Source of the DNA: Xanthostigma xanthostigma
Lineage: Eukaryota > Arthropoda > Insecta > Raphidioptera > Raphidiidae
NCBI GenBank assembly: GCA_963575645.1
Contig: OY754467.1
Location: 2,666,001 to 2,730,000, forward strand
Reading direction: 5' to 3'
Length of the DNA stretch: 64,000 nt
The notes beneath the pieces were generated by a model, which saw only the letters and a list, made by a program, of their open reading frames with translations, was not told where the DNA came from and searched no databases. The position numbers were made by a program, and so were the translations under genes. Below, piece by piece: positions 32,519 through 43,241 of the stretch (positions are counted from its first letter, which is position 1; every line of letters begins with the position of its first letter).

Positions 32519-32857
32519 TAAATAATAAATTATAAAAATGTATTAGGTAATGTATCTACCCTGACCACAATAACTGCGCAGGCGCCTTGAGTAACCCAAA
32601 GGCACAATACGTACTTATTATTATAGACAACAAACACAACTGCATCGAAGACATTAATTATATTTTATTAATTATATTTTTAATTAAATATTATTAACTA
32701 CATGCCAAGCGTATATAATATTACAGCGTCTGTCTATTTCTATACTATATATTTAAATAAAAATCAAATTTCAATTATCTTTAGTCAGTTATATTATTTA
32801 TACATTTAATAAATCGTAAATTTATGCAGTAGTATTGCAGAACCGGGATTTCATATA

Positions 32858-33216
32858 CAGTCGAATCTTGATAACTCGAACCGCGTTAAGTCGTAATCCT
32901 CAGTAAGTCGAAACAAAATCGTCATTCCGTTCCGCTGAACTTTTAAATACGAGGCATTATTTAGTCTCTGTAACTCGAACAAAATGTTCAATCCTTGTGA
33001 GGTATTCATAACTCGAATTTTAAAGGGCAGATTCCGTAAGTCGAAGCTAGTAGTAAACTATAACGACGTCTTACTCATAGAACTAAAATCCAATTGTGAC
33101 TTTCTAAATCGAATTTTTAACAATTAAATCGTTTGTCGCGAAATTCTTGTTAATTCGAAAACTTATTAGAACTTTTTAGGATTACCCTTGAAATTCGAGC
33201 TATCGAGATTCCAGTG
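32858..33216. mobile_element. Tigger/pogo-like MITE (copy T3), TA-flanked
   Basis: 359 bp. CAGTCGAATCTTGATAACTC at the left pairs with the inverted CACTGGAATCTCGATAGCTC at the right. TA flanks at 32856-32857 and 33217-33218. The interior has many AAGTCGAA / AACTCGAA words. Typical of non-coding pogo/Tigger derivatives. Confidence 0.75.
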
Positions 33217-33218
33217 TA

Positions 33219-34858
33219 CAGTGCAAAAACGTTATGCAGATTCTTACCCGACTGTACAGATGAATTTTATGTTTAGGTACTAATTCGTCTTGTTTTTTTC
33301 TTCTAAGTTCGCTTTTTACGCAGTTGGATTTTTTTTAATTTACTTTTTTATTGTTATTAACGTAGCCACCACTAAAAGAATAAATTCTAAAGATTTTCTC
33401 TTGCTCTTTTTTCAACGATTTTTATAGTGTGGTTAACTTTGTTGCTTTTCTAAATTAAATAAACTGTCTTAACATTTTGACGGACAGAGCGGCTTAGACC
33501 GTCATAAACAAAACTTCAAAAGTTTGACACGACGGCTGAAGCCATCGTATACTACGGAACGTTTTATAGCCAGACGGGTGTAGCAGTCTATTTTCCAGTG
33601 TAGAATACATACCCTGTGTGCTTTGTGTCACCGTACAAATATCTACTAAGGCAATATTGTCACAACATAACAACTTATAAAAGTAATTCAATTTCAAACA
33701 TATGAAAAAACTATAGTGTCAAAATTGGAACAAAACTGAATTATTAAGTGTCCGTTAAAGTGTTAATAATGAAAAAATCGATATTGTAAACAATACCATG
33801 ACCCTATGTCGTCACCGTTTGCTTATTTTCGACTTGCTGAAAGAATTTTCCAAGTGACAAGAATACTGAAATTTTTATCTGCACATGCGCCATTTTTATT
33901 TTACGTCATTTGCATGTAAAAGCGCACTTTCGTCCCAGTTATGTATTATCTTCAATACGCTTGTTGATATTAACACCGTGTGTCAAGAATTTAATAGAAA
34001 TATCGATATAAAAATGAGTGAAGAAGTTATTTTTATAGCAATTTATTGTATAGCTATATGGCTTGGTTATAGTTGTTTGTTCGAAAATTATATATTTTAT
34101 TATTTATAAGTAATTTCTTTTCTCTAATTTGAATAATATATGTAATTGCATTCTGTTTTCACCGTAAATATATCGCCTTAACATCGTATTTTCATAAATT
34201 ATATATTTTATTTTTCAGAAAATAATTTATTAGTTGAATTTTTTGAAAAGTTTTTTTTCCGTTAATAATATAGTAGTAATTGTTTGCGTACATGTTCTTT
34301 GAAAATATTTAGACGTTCGAGCGTCTATCATAACAATCGAGATGTTTGTTAAAAAACATTTTATAGCAAACACCACCAAAATGAAATCATAATCTTTTCA
34401 GCATTGACTTTATGTCTTCTAATTGCGGGATTAATTCACCTATGAACAGGATTACTAAGCTTTATAATGAAATGCCGACTTTTAAAATTAAGTTCGTTAT
34501 TATGACATGTAAATTTAATAATTTCAAACGAATATTACTTAACAGGGGCGGCAGTAATAATAAAAATGTCCTAAAAAAAGATCTTTTCAACAATACCACT
34601 TTCGACCTATCGTGCCATTTAATATTCCGGAGTTCTGAACATTCTGGAGCAAACTAATAGGGAAGCCGACCTTTCCGGGGAAAAAAAATATCACCATTCG
34701 ATTCTTCATTAGGGCTTTTATAATACAGATTTTTGACACAACTCTCTACGACTAACCGTTTTCGAAAAAAACGAAAGGTACGGGTAGTCTGACTCACCTG
34801 TATAGTAGGATCCAAGAATGATTTCTATGTTACCTAGACAGCGGTTAATCAAATAGTA
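33219..34858. other. Unassigned 1.6-kb stretch
   Basis: AT-rich. Three short frames (33494-33697 minus, 33885-34109 plus, 34412-34657 plus) have no motif, good splice context or repeat relation. I see nothing else. Confidence 0.4.
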
Positions 34859-35742
34859 CAATCAATCTGGCGCAAAAAAAATCATTTCGTATCAAAACCA
34901 CCCAAAAAGGTGAAACTTGGTGAGTCGTTAGAGAATGATGAAAAAAAGGTTACCTGGCAATGGCCACCTGGTACCTGTTCAAATAGTCAAAAAAAAAACT
35001 CAAAAATATTTTGAAATGCATTTTTCTCGAAAACTATGCATTTTACAGAAAAATTTATTGAACAAGAAATGTAGAGGGCATCGTTATCTACAATTAATGT
35101 CATTGGTGCTATGTTGTACAACAAAAAATGTGCGCAGTAGGTGGCGCTAAAGTGCTAAAAAAAGTGTTTTTCCACTTTTTTGCCCTGAAATTTTCATTTT
35201 TCAGTTACGATTCAAATGGAAAAATTGTTCCTTTTTATTTTATAAACAACTTTTATTTCAACATTTTTTTTATACAACTTACTTTTCATACAACTTATTT
35301 TCACTTTAACAAGCTGCAGCTCTGAAACGGTAAGTTGTATGAAAAAAATGTTGAAATAAAAGTTGTGTATAAAATAAAATGGAACAATTTTTCCATTTGA
35401 ATCGTAACTGAAAAATGAAAATTTCAGGGCAAAAAAGTAGAAAAACACTTTTTTTGGCACTTACGCGCCACCTACTGCGCACATTTTTTGGTGTACAACA
35501 TAGCACCAATGACATTAATTGTAGATAACGATGGCCTCTACATTTTTTGTTCAATAAATTTTTCTGTAAAATGGATAGTTTTCGATAAAAATGCATTTCA
35601 AAATATTTTTGAGTTTTTTTTGACTATTTGAACAGGTACCAGGTGGCCATTGCCAGGTAACCTTTTTTTTCATCATTCTCTAACGACTCACCAAGTTTCA
35701 CCTTTTTGGGTGGTTTTGTTGAGGTTTTTGCCAGATTGACTG
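34859..35742. mobile_element. 884-bp palindromic MITE Q, TA-flanked
   Basis: Ends CAATCAATCTGGC and the inverted CAGTCAATCTGGC, with TA on both sides (34857-34858, 35743-35744). Arms of about 380-400 bp meet near the CTGCAG at 35312. They carry CAATGGCCACCTGGTACCTG, GCGCAGTAGGTGGCGC and GATTCAAATGGAAAAATTG. Frames inside mirror each other and are not genes. Confidence 0.8.
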
Positions 35743-35744
35743 TA

Positions 35745-36123
35745 CTAAAATGCCAATTTTTGACAGACTTTATATAATGCTGATAAATACGATAAATTAG
35801 AAAATAAAATTGTATGTCCATTTCAATACAGTTTAAACAGTATAAACGTAGTCACCGAGTCCATTATGAATATCTCTCAATAAATTATATTTTCCACTTA
35901 AATTTGTGAATGAAATGTCAATTAGTAACACAGTATGTTCAAAAGCCATTTACTTTGCATTAAGTATTGTCACAGCTTGATTTGACCACTGAAAAGAACC
36001 CGTCAATGCCAATCAAATTACTAAATGGATAAACATTAGCCGCGGGCAAAAGAGAACCATACAGTATTTAACTGAGACCAAAGAACAAAACCGCGTATGT
36101 CAATTTTTTCGAATTATTTTATT
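35745..36123. other. Unassigned spacer
   Basis: Nothing recognised. Confidence 0.3.
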
Positions 36124-36126
36124 CTA

Positions 36127-36560
36127 TAAAGGGCGCTGCACACGAGACTAGAAACGCTGCTAGTTTTCTAGCGCTGGTTCCCTTGATTGCTGTTATGTCC
36201 TCGCTTCACACGAGGCGTCTTTTCAAGCTAGTTTTGTGAATAGATCTGGTGCGCGCGCAGTGACAGTTCAAATATAAACACAGAGCAAAACGTGTGTCTG
36301 TTGTCTGACTCTGAGCAGAATGACGCCATGTTGGTTTGTGGGCGTTTGTTCAAGCCGCACACGTGACAAGATACTGCTTCCTGATTGGTTCTTGCTCATA
36401 CCTAGCAGCGGGCCTAGCAAGGAGAATAGTCCCTGTTCTAATTTTAAAACATATCTTGTGAGCTAGCAGGCGAGCCCGCAGTGACGTCATTTCCAGCTTC
36501 GTACCCAGCCTACCGGCCAGCAGAACTCCAAGCAGTGTTTCTAGCGGCAAACATGCCGGT
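36127..36560. repeat. Family E, longer copy with altered right end (copy 5)
   Basis: Left end AAGGGCGCTGCACACGAGAC preceded by TAA. The GCGCGCGCAGTGACAGT and TGAGCAGAATGACGCC blocks match the complete copy at 8250-8330. The right part repeats CTAGAAACACTGCTTGG in inverted form but lacks the terminal GGCCGCTGCACACGAGG, so the end is lost or rearranged. Confidence 0.55.
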
Positions 36561-36866
36561 CGAAAATATACTCTTAGTTACTCAACAGTTAATTCGGTTA
36601 CTATAGAATGCTATAGTACACGATCAAATAAACGATCCAGCCAACAGTGTTGTATTGCGGCGTACTGACATACTTGTCACGAGCTTGCAGTGCGAGTTTT
36701 GCTTTCGAGCGGCATATATGCCGGTCGAAAATGTAATTTTAGGCACTCAGCAGTTAATTCGGGTTGTTTTTACTTTTTTTTTTTTGGTTTGGCGGTACCA
36801 GAATCGCGCAATCTCGATCGAACAAAAAGTTACAGTACACGATCAAATAAACGATCCAGCCAACAG
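36541..36866. repeat. Imperfect tandem duplication
   Basis: ATGCCGGTCGAAAATNTA, CAGTTAATTCGG and CACGATCAAATAAACGATCC plus AGCCAACAG occur in the same order at 36553-36652 and 36719-36866. The second unit has an extra T-rich insert (36771-36786). Confidence 0.7.
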
Positions 36867-37133
36867 CAGACTGACTGAATAATTAATCATGACTATAGAT
36901 TCGAAATAGGCGATTTTGTTATTTGACCGTTGATATAATGAAAGAATTGAACCGATCGCTTTTAAATGTAAATCTGTTTTAATTGGAAATTGATAGTATA
37001 TTTACTTAAAAAAAAGGATTTATTTATTTGGTTTACGTAAATCCCTTTTTTTACGCGATACCAAAACATTTATTGTTGTTCCCGAAAACATATTCCTATA
37101 TGTTAAATCGCTTCAGCTGCGTACAGAATTTTA

Positions 37134-37714
37134 TCATATATATTAATACGCTAAGGTTAAAGATGTTTGCCTCCCCTTTTTAGAAAAAACCTCACAATTT
37201 CTCCAAATAAATTATATATCATTTTACAGATAATTGCTTGTTCTACTGACATCGACAACTAAAAAATTTATTATTGCTTTTGTTTTTGTAAATTAATTAA
37301 AATACAGCAACGCTGAACAACGTCTGCCATCTGACGGCTTTAATTTTGAAACAACGTCAGCACTTCGATCTGTCATCTCACCTTCATATTGTAATACAAC
37401 AGAAACAATACTGCATACTGCCATCTGACGGCTTTAATTTTGAAACAGCGAGCAACGCTGAACAACGTCACAGCAATGCTGCATGATGCCATGTGGCTTT
37501 TGCTACTTGCGCCTCTATATGACAATTTTAGTAAAATATTTCTTCGATCTGTCATCTGAGCTTCATATTGTAATACAACAAAAAGAAGAACGTTATAAGC
37601 AGTGTGCAAAATTAGAAGCGAATTGAATACCTGCAATCATATTTAAAAAATAATTTTGTAAAGTTATAATTATTATACTTATTTAGTGCGAATAATTCGC
37701 ACAGGTCACTCTAG
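37134..37714 (+). mobile_element. Non-autonomous Helitron family H, copy 3
   Basis: 581 bp, TCATATATATTAATACGC to the GTGCGAATAATTCGCAC hairpin and CTAG, bordered by A and T. It lacks a short interior piece found in copies 1 and 2 (AGCTCAACG region). Confidence 0.85.
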
Positions 37715-38464
37715 TAAAATAATAAAAAACATTTAACCGAGTTGCTATTTTTATACCGAAATTGCGAAATTAAAAATCAAATGTTTTAAAGTGTAAGTTG
37801 ATAACATAAGACTTGATTACTTGCAAGCTGGGTTTGATGAGAAAATTATAAAAAATTAATGAAAAATCGTAAAAATTCGTTTTCAGGTTTTAATTTATAT
37901 TTTGAAAATAATTTTAAAAGCCCTGAAGCGCTGCTTAATGACGTTTGTATTAATATCTTAATAAATTCAGTGATACATATCTCACTTTTTCACAACTTGT
38001 TTAGAAATATTTACGTCTCAACAGAATCGGTGTCCACGAGTTATATACGAACAAACTTAACAAAATTCTAGTAGCTCAATATCGCCCCATAACTAAATTT
38101 CGCCCTGTAATCTACTAAATTTCGCCCTGTCAACTAACATAATTCTAGTAACTAAATTTTGCCCTGTCATCTAGTTGTCGCCTTTAACAAAAGTATTCAC
38201 ACAGCAAGCGTTACGCGCTGTCATATAACGAAATACTAGTAACTAAATTTCGCCCTATTATCTAGATGTCGCTATGTTTCCAACGCACAAAAAAACGTAA
38301 CGTCTTCCCATAAAAGTGACGCTCCAATTGCACGGTTTTACTCCCAGCCAAATGCGCCATTAGATGATTCACATAAAAAACATTCTATGTTTGTCTCACT
38401 CTACAAACGGGAGGACAGATATATATCGTAGTAGGATAGAGTAAGACAGAGAATCATAGCTCTA
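37715..38464. other. Unassigned stretch with short repeated words
   Basis: AACTAAATTTCGCCCTGT and variants occur four or more times between 38085 and 38265 with ATCTAGTTGTCGCC. This is a loose, degenerate tandem of about 45-60 bp. Confidence 0.45.
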
Positions 38465-39400
38465 GCTAGATATAATCGAGGTCAGGAGTCGGGATCTTTT
38501 GGGGGTTATGCTTTTTTTTGTCGCAGAACGCCATTCTAAAAACCCTTTCCCCCTCGTTTTCGAGGTAGCTGAACACGATGGTGAGGATTCCACAATTTTT
38601 GACGTGATAACGTCTTATAAATTGATGAATCACCAATCTTATAAATTGATAAAACACCGGCTGCATGCACGAAAAAGTGTAATGTTCCTAACGTAACGTT
38701 CCGCCTGACCCTGTGCGTGCTTTTCTCGAAAACGGCCCTAACGATTTGGATGAAATTTACTGAAAAGGGATTTTGGTGGGCAAAAAATCGTTTTAGCTAG
38801 ATCTCATCTCTCGAAAAAATCGTTTTCATACAAATTTTATCATTATAAAAATCAATTTTTTGACGTATGAAAATACTTAAATATTGTAAGTAGGTTTTGG
38901 AATTTTATATAAACAGTGAAACAATTGTTTTCAAAATATTATGACAATTAATCTTTGAGACTTAAAATAAATACGAAAGAAAGAAAGTTGAAAAAAACAA
39001 TTATTATTATATGTGGTGAGTATTTTAATACATAAAATTAACCTAAAATGAAGCGAAAGATGCAATATCATAGATTCGAATTATTATAATTATTATATGT
39101 AGAATTTAGGTTATGTATTACGGAATACGTTATCACGTAAAACTATCGTCCGTAAACCGACTTTACAGGCAACCAATTTTTTTCTCTGGTTTCTACCCCA
39201 TGGAAAACAACAATTTTGTAGGAAAATTAATTCTCTAGAAAAAATATTTCTTGTTTTCTATAATCAGTTTTTCTAAAATCAGTGGGGCCAATTTGAAGGG
39301 GTTGCCGAGGAAAAAAAATTGTGGGACCTCGAAAACAGGGGGGAGTCTCTAGATTGGCGCTCTTATCCCTTCCGATTCCTTACCTCGACTAATATGGCGG
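38465..39400. repeat. Family J copy 2, split by element I3
   Basis: The left part (38475-38595: GAGTCGGGAT, GCTGAACACGATGGTGAGG) and right part (39200-39340: GGAAAATTAATTCTCTAGA and an inverted CAATTTGAAGGGGTTGCCGA) match 12650-12880. Family I lies between them, at 38596-39187. The right part includes a piece in reverse orientation, so J itself probably has inverted arms. Confidence 0.5.
38596..39187 (-). mobile_element. Repeat family I, copy 2
   Basis: Minus orientation: starts at 39187 with TTGGTTGCCTGTAAAGTCGG and ends at TTTTTGACGTGATAACGTC (38596). The middle differs from the 19.7-kb and 45.4-kb copies, so this copy has an unlike or replaced interior. Confidence 0.6.
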
Positions 39401-39924
39401 CGGGGTAGAAACAGTCAATGAAAGATAAAAAAAAGGGTCACCGAAAGAGTCTCAAAATCAGGAAGAAAGGCGTGCGACCACTCTGTGTTTTGTTTCGGTG
39501 TAGAGACGCGCTAGAATAGATAGATAGATATATAGTGATGGGGACAGAGTCAGACAGAGAATCAGAGGACCGTAGAGGTACAGCGTAACACAAGGCTTTA
39601 ATGGACTCCCGGACCGCTCTAGAAATGAAGTAATCACATTAGCGGCCATAATTACAAACCCCTTTGAGAACGGAAATGCATCCATATCCTGTTGCGCAGA
39701 AACGGTCTGTGTTCCGACCGTGGGCAGGTAGGATACCCCACCGCCCTAAAAGTACACAAACAGGTTGTGTAACAATGTCGGACAATTTGTTGTTGACGCT
39801 GTTCTTTTTCTGTTTCCCTGTTCTTTCTTCCCGTCGTGTATAGACTTTGCTTTTTTTAGAGTGAAATAGTTGCGGTTTTCTTTTTTTAGTAAATCGTGGC
39901 ATTTCTCTTTTGTCCATCTCTTTT
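39401..39924. other. Unassigned stretch
   Basis: Mixed composition. A 114-codon minus frame (39639-39983) overlaps repeat D and has no motif. Confidence 0.35.
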
Positions 39925-40250
39925 GTTTGACACATCGAATATGGTCGACATATTCGAGGTGTCAGACATTTTAAATGGTTCATATTATTTGTCAGAGAAC
40001 ATTATTTTAGCGTTTTGGTTGAAGTTTTTACGCTATCCAATTAAAAAAACAAACAGTATCTATAAATTTTTACATGTCGTCAAAACGAAATTTTTCGGAA
40101 AGCTTAGAGGGAAAACGCCCCAAAATCAAGAAAAGTCATAGAGGAAATAGGTGTCAGACTAGGCCTAATGAAGCCATATACAAAGTTTGGGGAGAGTATG
40201 TATCAATAAAATTTTTGCCGACGGGCACTCTGGCTATATGTATTGATTAA
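39925..40250 (+). repeat. Repeat family D, copy 2, with 58-codon frame
   Basis: Nearly identical to 5806-6115. The opening hairpin is GAATATGGTCGACATATTC. The frame at 40074-40250 starts MSSKRNFSESLEGKRPKIKK. Its tail NEAIYKVWGEYVS(I)KFLPTG matches copy 1. Confidence 0.7.
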
Positions 40251-40833
40251 ATGAAAAATGTTTTCATTTATTACAAATCAATATATTTTTTGTCAAATTT
40301 TTTTACCGCCACTGTAGTTGGTACCCACATGCAAACATTTTTTTTTTATTTTATCCCAGAATTAGAGTGTTTACAATCCCCCCTTTATTCCTGACCTCCG
40401 CGCTACTCTCGACTTCCTACCTCGCCCAACCTCCTTTCTGTACCTCGATATATTCTACGTAAAGGTGATCGAGAATTCACATACAAAAATTTAGTATGCT
40501 ACATATAATATTTTGTTAACACGATAATACTAATAAAGTTATTCGATCAGAGTTATATGTGCCTAGTGTTAATATTTCCAATTTTTTATGTATTGGCGCG
40601 TTTGTTTGGGAGTAAAAATTGGGGCGACACTTTGATTGGACGACGTTTTATGGAGGAACGTAACGTTTTACAGTTAGATTACAGCGCGTAGGTAACGCTT
40701 GCTGTGTTGGTTTTGTAACACGGCTTTTGTTGATGGCGGCATCTAACTGAGATTTATTAGTTACAAGAATAGTCACTTGCATAGCGCTGCTTGTAACTTA
40801 AAGTTGCAGTGTCCGTAGAGCTTTAGGAAGCAG
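40251..40833. other. Unassigned stretch
   Basis: Nothing assigned. Confidence 0.3.
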
Positions 40834-40900
40834 GGGCGGATCTAAATTTTTCGGGGCCTAGGGCTCTTTGAAGTCCGATGGGGCCCCATCTTTTGTTAGA
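40832..40900 (+). repeat. hAT left-end fragment
   Basis: CAGGGGCGGATCTAAATTTT followed by TCGGGGCC and GATGGGGCCCC resembles a common hAT terminus. No matching right end or 8-bp duplication was found. Confidence 0.45.
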
Positions 40901-41092
40901 ACAAGAATCTTTAAATTGGAGTTTAAACTCATTTTTAATAACATCAAAATCAGAGTTCCAATTTGATGGCCTTACCAAACAAACTATAAAGTGACCCAAA
41001 AAAACTGCCAAATTTCATTCCAAAAAAATTTCATAATTTACCCGAAAATTGTGAAACTTTACTTCAAAAACTGGAAAAACTCGATGACATAT

Positions 41093-41152
41093 TTTTGTTA
41101 ATATAGATAGTTGTCTGAAAAATTGGTCGATAATTTTATTTATTGAAAATAT
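41093..41152 (+). repeat. Foldback element FB, solo outer arm (copy 5)
   Basis: TTGTCTGAAAAATTGGTCGA and TAATTTTATTTATTGAA match the right outer arm of copies 3 and 4. It abuts the start of family I copy 3. Confidence 0.6.
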
Positions 41153-41159
41153 TTTGCCC

Positions 41160-41457
41160 TAAAAATGGTTGTCTGTAAAGTCGGTTTACGGACGATAGTT
41201 TTACGTGATAACGTAGTCCGCTCGAATATCATATTTATAATAATACATAACCTAAATTTTAGTAGCTGTCAAACTATATTTATACTGACTTTCTATCGCT
41301 TATACTACTGCGCTCTCGCTTGCACGCACAGGGTCAGGCGGAACGCTACACTTTTCGGAACGTTACACTTGGCGGAACGCTACACTTTTCGGAACGTTAC
41401 ACTTTTTCGTGCATGCAGCCGGTGTTTCGTCAATTTATAAGACGTAATCACGTCAAA
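41160..41457 (+). mobile_element. Repeat family I, copy 3 (internally deleted)
   Basis: Starts GGTTGTCTGTAAAGTCGGTT and ends ACGTAATCACGTCAAAA. GGAACGNTACAC(TTTTCG) is repeated four times (41340-41405), an expansion not seen in the long copies. Confidence 0.6.
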
Positions 41458-41958
41458 ATTAACCTAAAAAAATATATACTCTAAAAAATTCCCTGTATAG
41501 AAAATTTAGGGAAAAATACAAACACCGGGCATCCTAAACGTTGGCTACAACTTCTGGTTCTGCGACGTTTTAACCAAAAGACGCGATTCATGTATCGTTC
41601 AGTTTTGGAACAGCCTGTATAAGTGATACTTCCAGTCAGACAACCCCCCTTGTTTAATGTATGTAATTCGATTAATTTATTGTCAAATTGTCTCTAATGT
41701 AGTTGTTTTCCTGGACGACTGATGGTAGCAGGGCAAATGGTTGGCTCTTACAATCAGACGCTTTGCTACCATTGCTACCTACACAATGTAGTCCAAGAGC
41801 TATCAAACATTTTTGGATAGGTATTTGATACACCGAATAAATTTGTGTAACACTTCTTCTGTAATGTTTGAACACAAAATCGAAGACCTAACCGAATGGT
41901 GATGGGGCCTAGCCAAGTTGCGAATGACTTTGCAAAAAAAGTCCTTAATAACCTAAAG
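41458..41958. other. Unassigned spacer
   Basis: No clear feature. TTTGCTACCATTGCTACC near 41762 is a small duplication. Confidence 0.3.
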
Positions 41959-42511
41959 TCATATATATTAATACGCAAAGGTTAAGATGTTTGCCTCCCT
42001 TTTTAGAAAAAACCACACAATTTCTTCACATAAGTTATATATCATTTTACAGATAATTGCTTGCTCTACTGACATCGACAACTAAAAAATGTATTATTGC
42101 TTTTGTTTTTGTAAATTAATTAATTATTAGCAACGCTGAACAACGTCTGCCATCTGACGGCTTTAATTTTCATAATATATACATTATACAATTGCATACT
42201 GCTATCTGACGGCTTTAATTTTGAAACAGCGAGCAACGCTGAACAACGTCACAGCAATGCTGCATGATGCCATCTGGCTAAGCTCAACGCTTTTGCTACT
42301 TGCGCCTCTATATGACAATTTTAGTAAAATATTTCTTCGATCTGTCATCTGAGCTTCATATTGTAATACAACAAAAAGAAGAACGTTATAAGCAGTGTGC
42401 AAAATTAGAAACGAATTGAATAGGTACCTGCAATCATATTTAAAAAATAATTTTGTAAAGTGATAATTATTATACTTATTTAGTGCGAATAATTCGCACA
42501 GGTCACACTAG
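41959..42511 (+). mobile_element. Non-autonomous Helitron family H, copy 4
   Basis: 553 bp, TCATATATATTAATACGC to the hairpin and CTAG. The 5' neighbour base is G, where the other copies have A. Its 3' end touches the tail of the SINE that follows. Confidence 0.8.
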
Positions 42512-42906
42512 TAATAATAGTAATGCGTTTAACGTCAGTTTCTCGACTTTATGCCATAAGAGACTCCATTCGCACCATTACTATTTTACCGTTATTTTTT
42601 ACATTTTTAAACTTCTACTTAATTAATAGCGATGGGCGAATGAAGGAATTTTAGGACATTAGGATAAGGTAGGAACATTGTTGAGCATAGGAGATCGACA
42701 GGTAATCGGCCATGGCCTTGAATAAGGAACCATCTCGATATTTACCTCGATGTAGAAACCATCAACAAAATGGCCGGTACATGAATGACCGTTTCTCGGC
42801 GAGTGGCAGAAGGAAAAACTCCCCAGCCACGTCTGCCCCCGTCGGGATTCGAACCCGGCACATCCCGAATGCGAGTCTAGTGCTCTCACAACTATGCCAC
42901 TCCGCT
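42512..42906 (-). mobile_element. tRNA-derived SINE, copy 1
   Basis: On the minus strand the head (42906 to about 42835) has an A box in GTGGCATAGTTGTGAGAGC and a B box in GCCGGGTTCGAATCCCG. The body follows with CCGAGAAACGGTCATTC and AAGGCCATGGCCGATTACC. The tail is a short ATT run. A second full copy lies at 51155-51563. SINEs are transcribed by Pol III and moved by a partner LINE. Confidence 0.8.
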
Positions 42907-43171
42907 AGGTATAGTAATTTAAAATAGTTGGTAAAACCAAAAGTGCACATCCCGCAAGTTTTCCACTGTATGATAAAAAAATAACAATTAAAAAATATTT
43001 TTAATAAATTTAAAAAGATTTAAAAATTTAAAGAAATAAATAACTAAAAATTGAAAAAATATTTTTTTTGTTTGCAAAAATAAAAAAAATTAAAAACTAT
43101 ACATAATATAATATATAATTAATATCAAGTGGAATAAAATAAAACAAAATAAAAAGAAAAAAATCAATGAT

Positions 43172-43241
43172 CTCGTAAGGAATCGAACCCAGGACCTTGC
43201 CCTTGGGGATCCAACGGCATAACCATTACGCCACGGCGCCC
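43172..43241 (-). pseudogene. tRNA-like segment of a second type
   Basis: Minus strand GGCGCCGTGGCGTAATGG, then TCCTGGGTTCGATTCC, gives A- and B-box-like sequence in a 70-nt span. The anticodon arm does not fold properly. It is followed by AT-rich DNA, so it may be the head of another SINE. Identity undetermined. Confidence 0.5.

Noticed and set aside
35306-35596. Frames of 70-96 codons in the 34.9-35.7-kb palindrome
   Set aside because: The same peptide appears on both strands because of the inverted arms. They are mirror images in a MITE.
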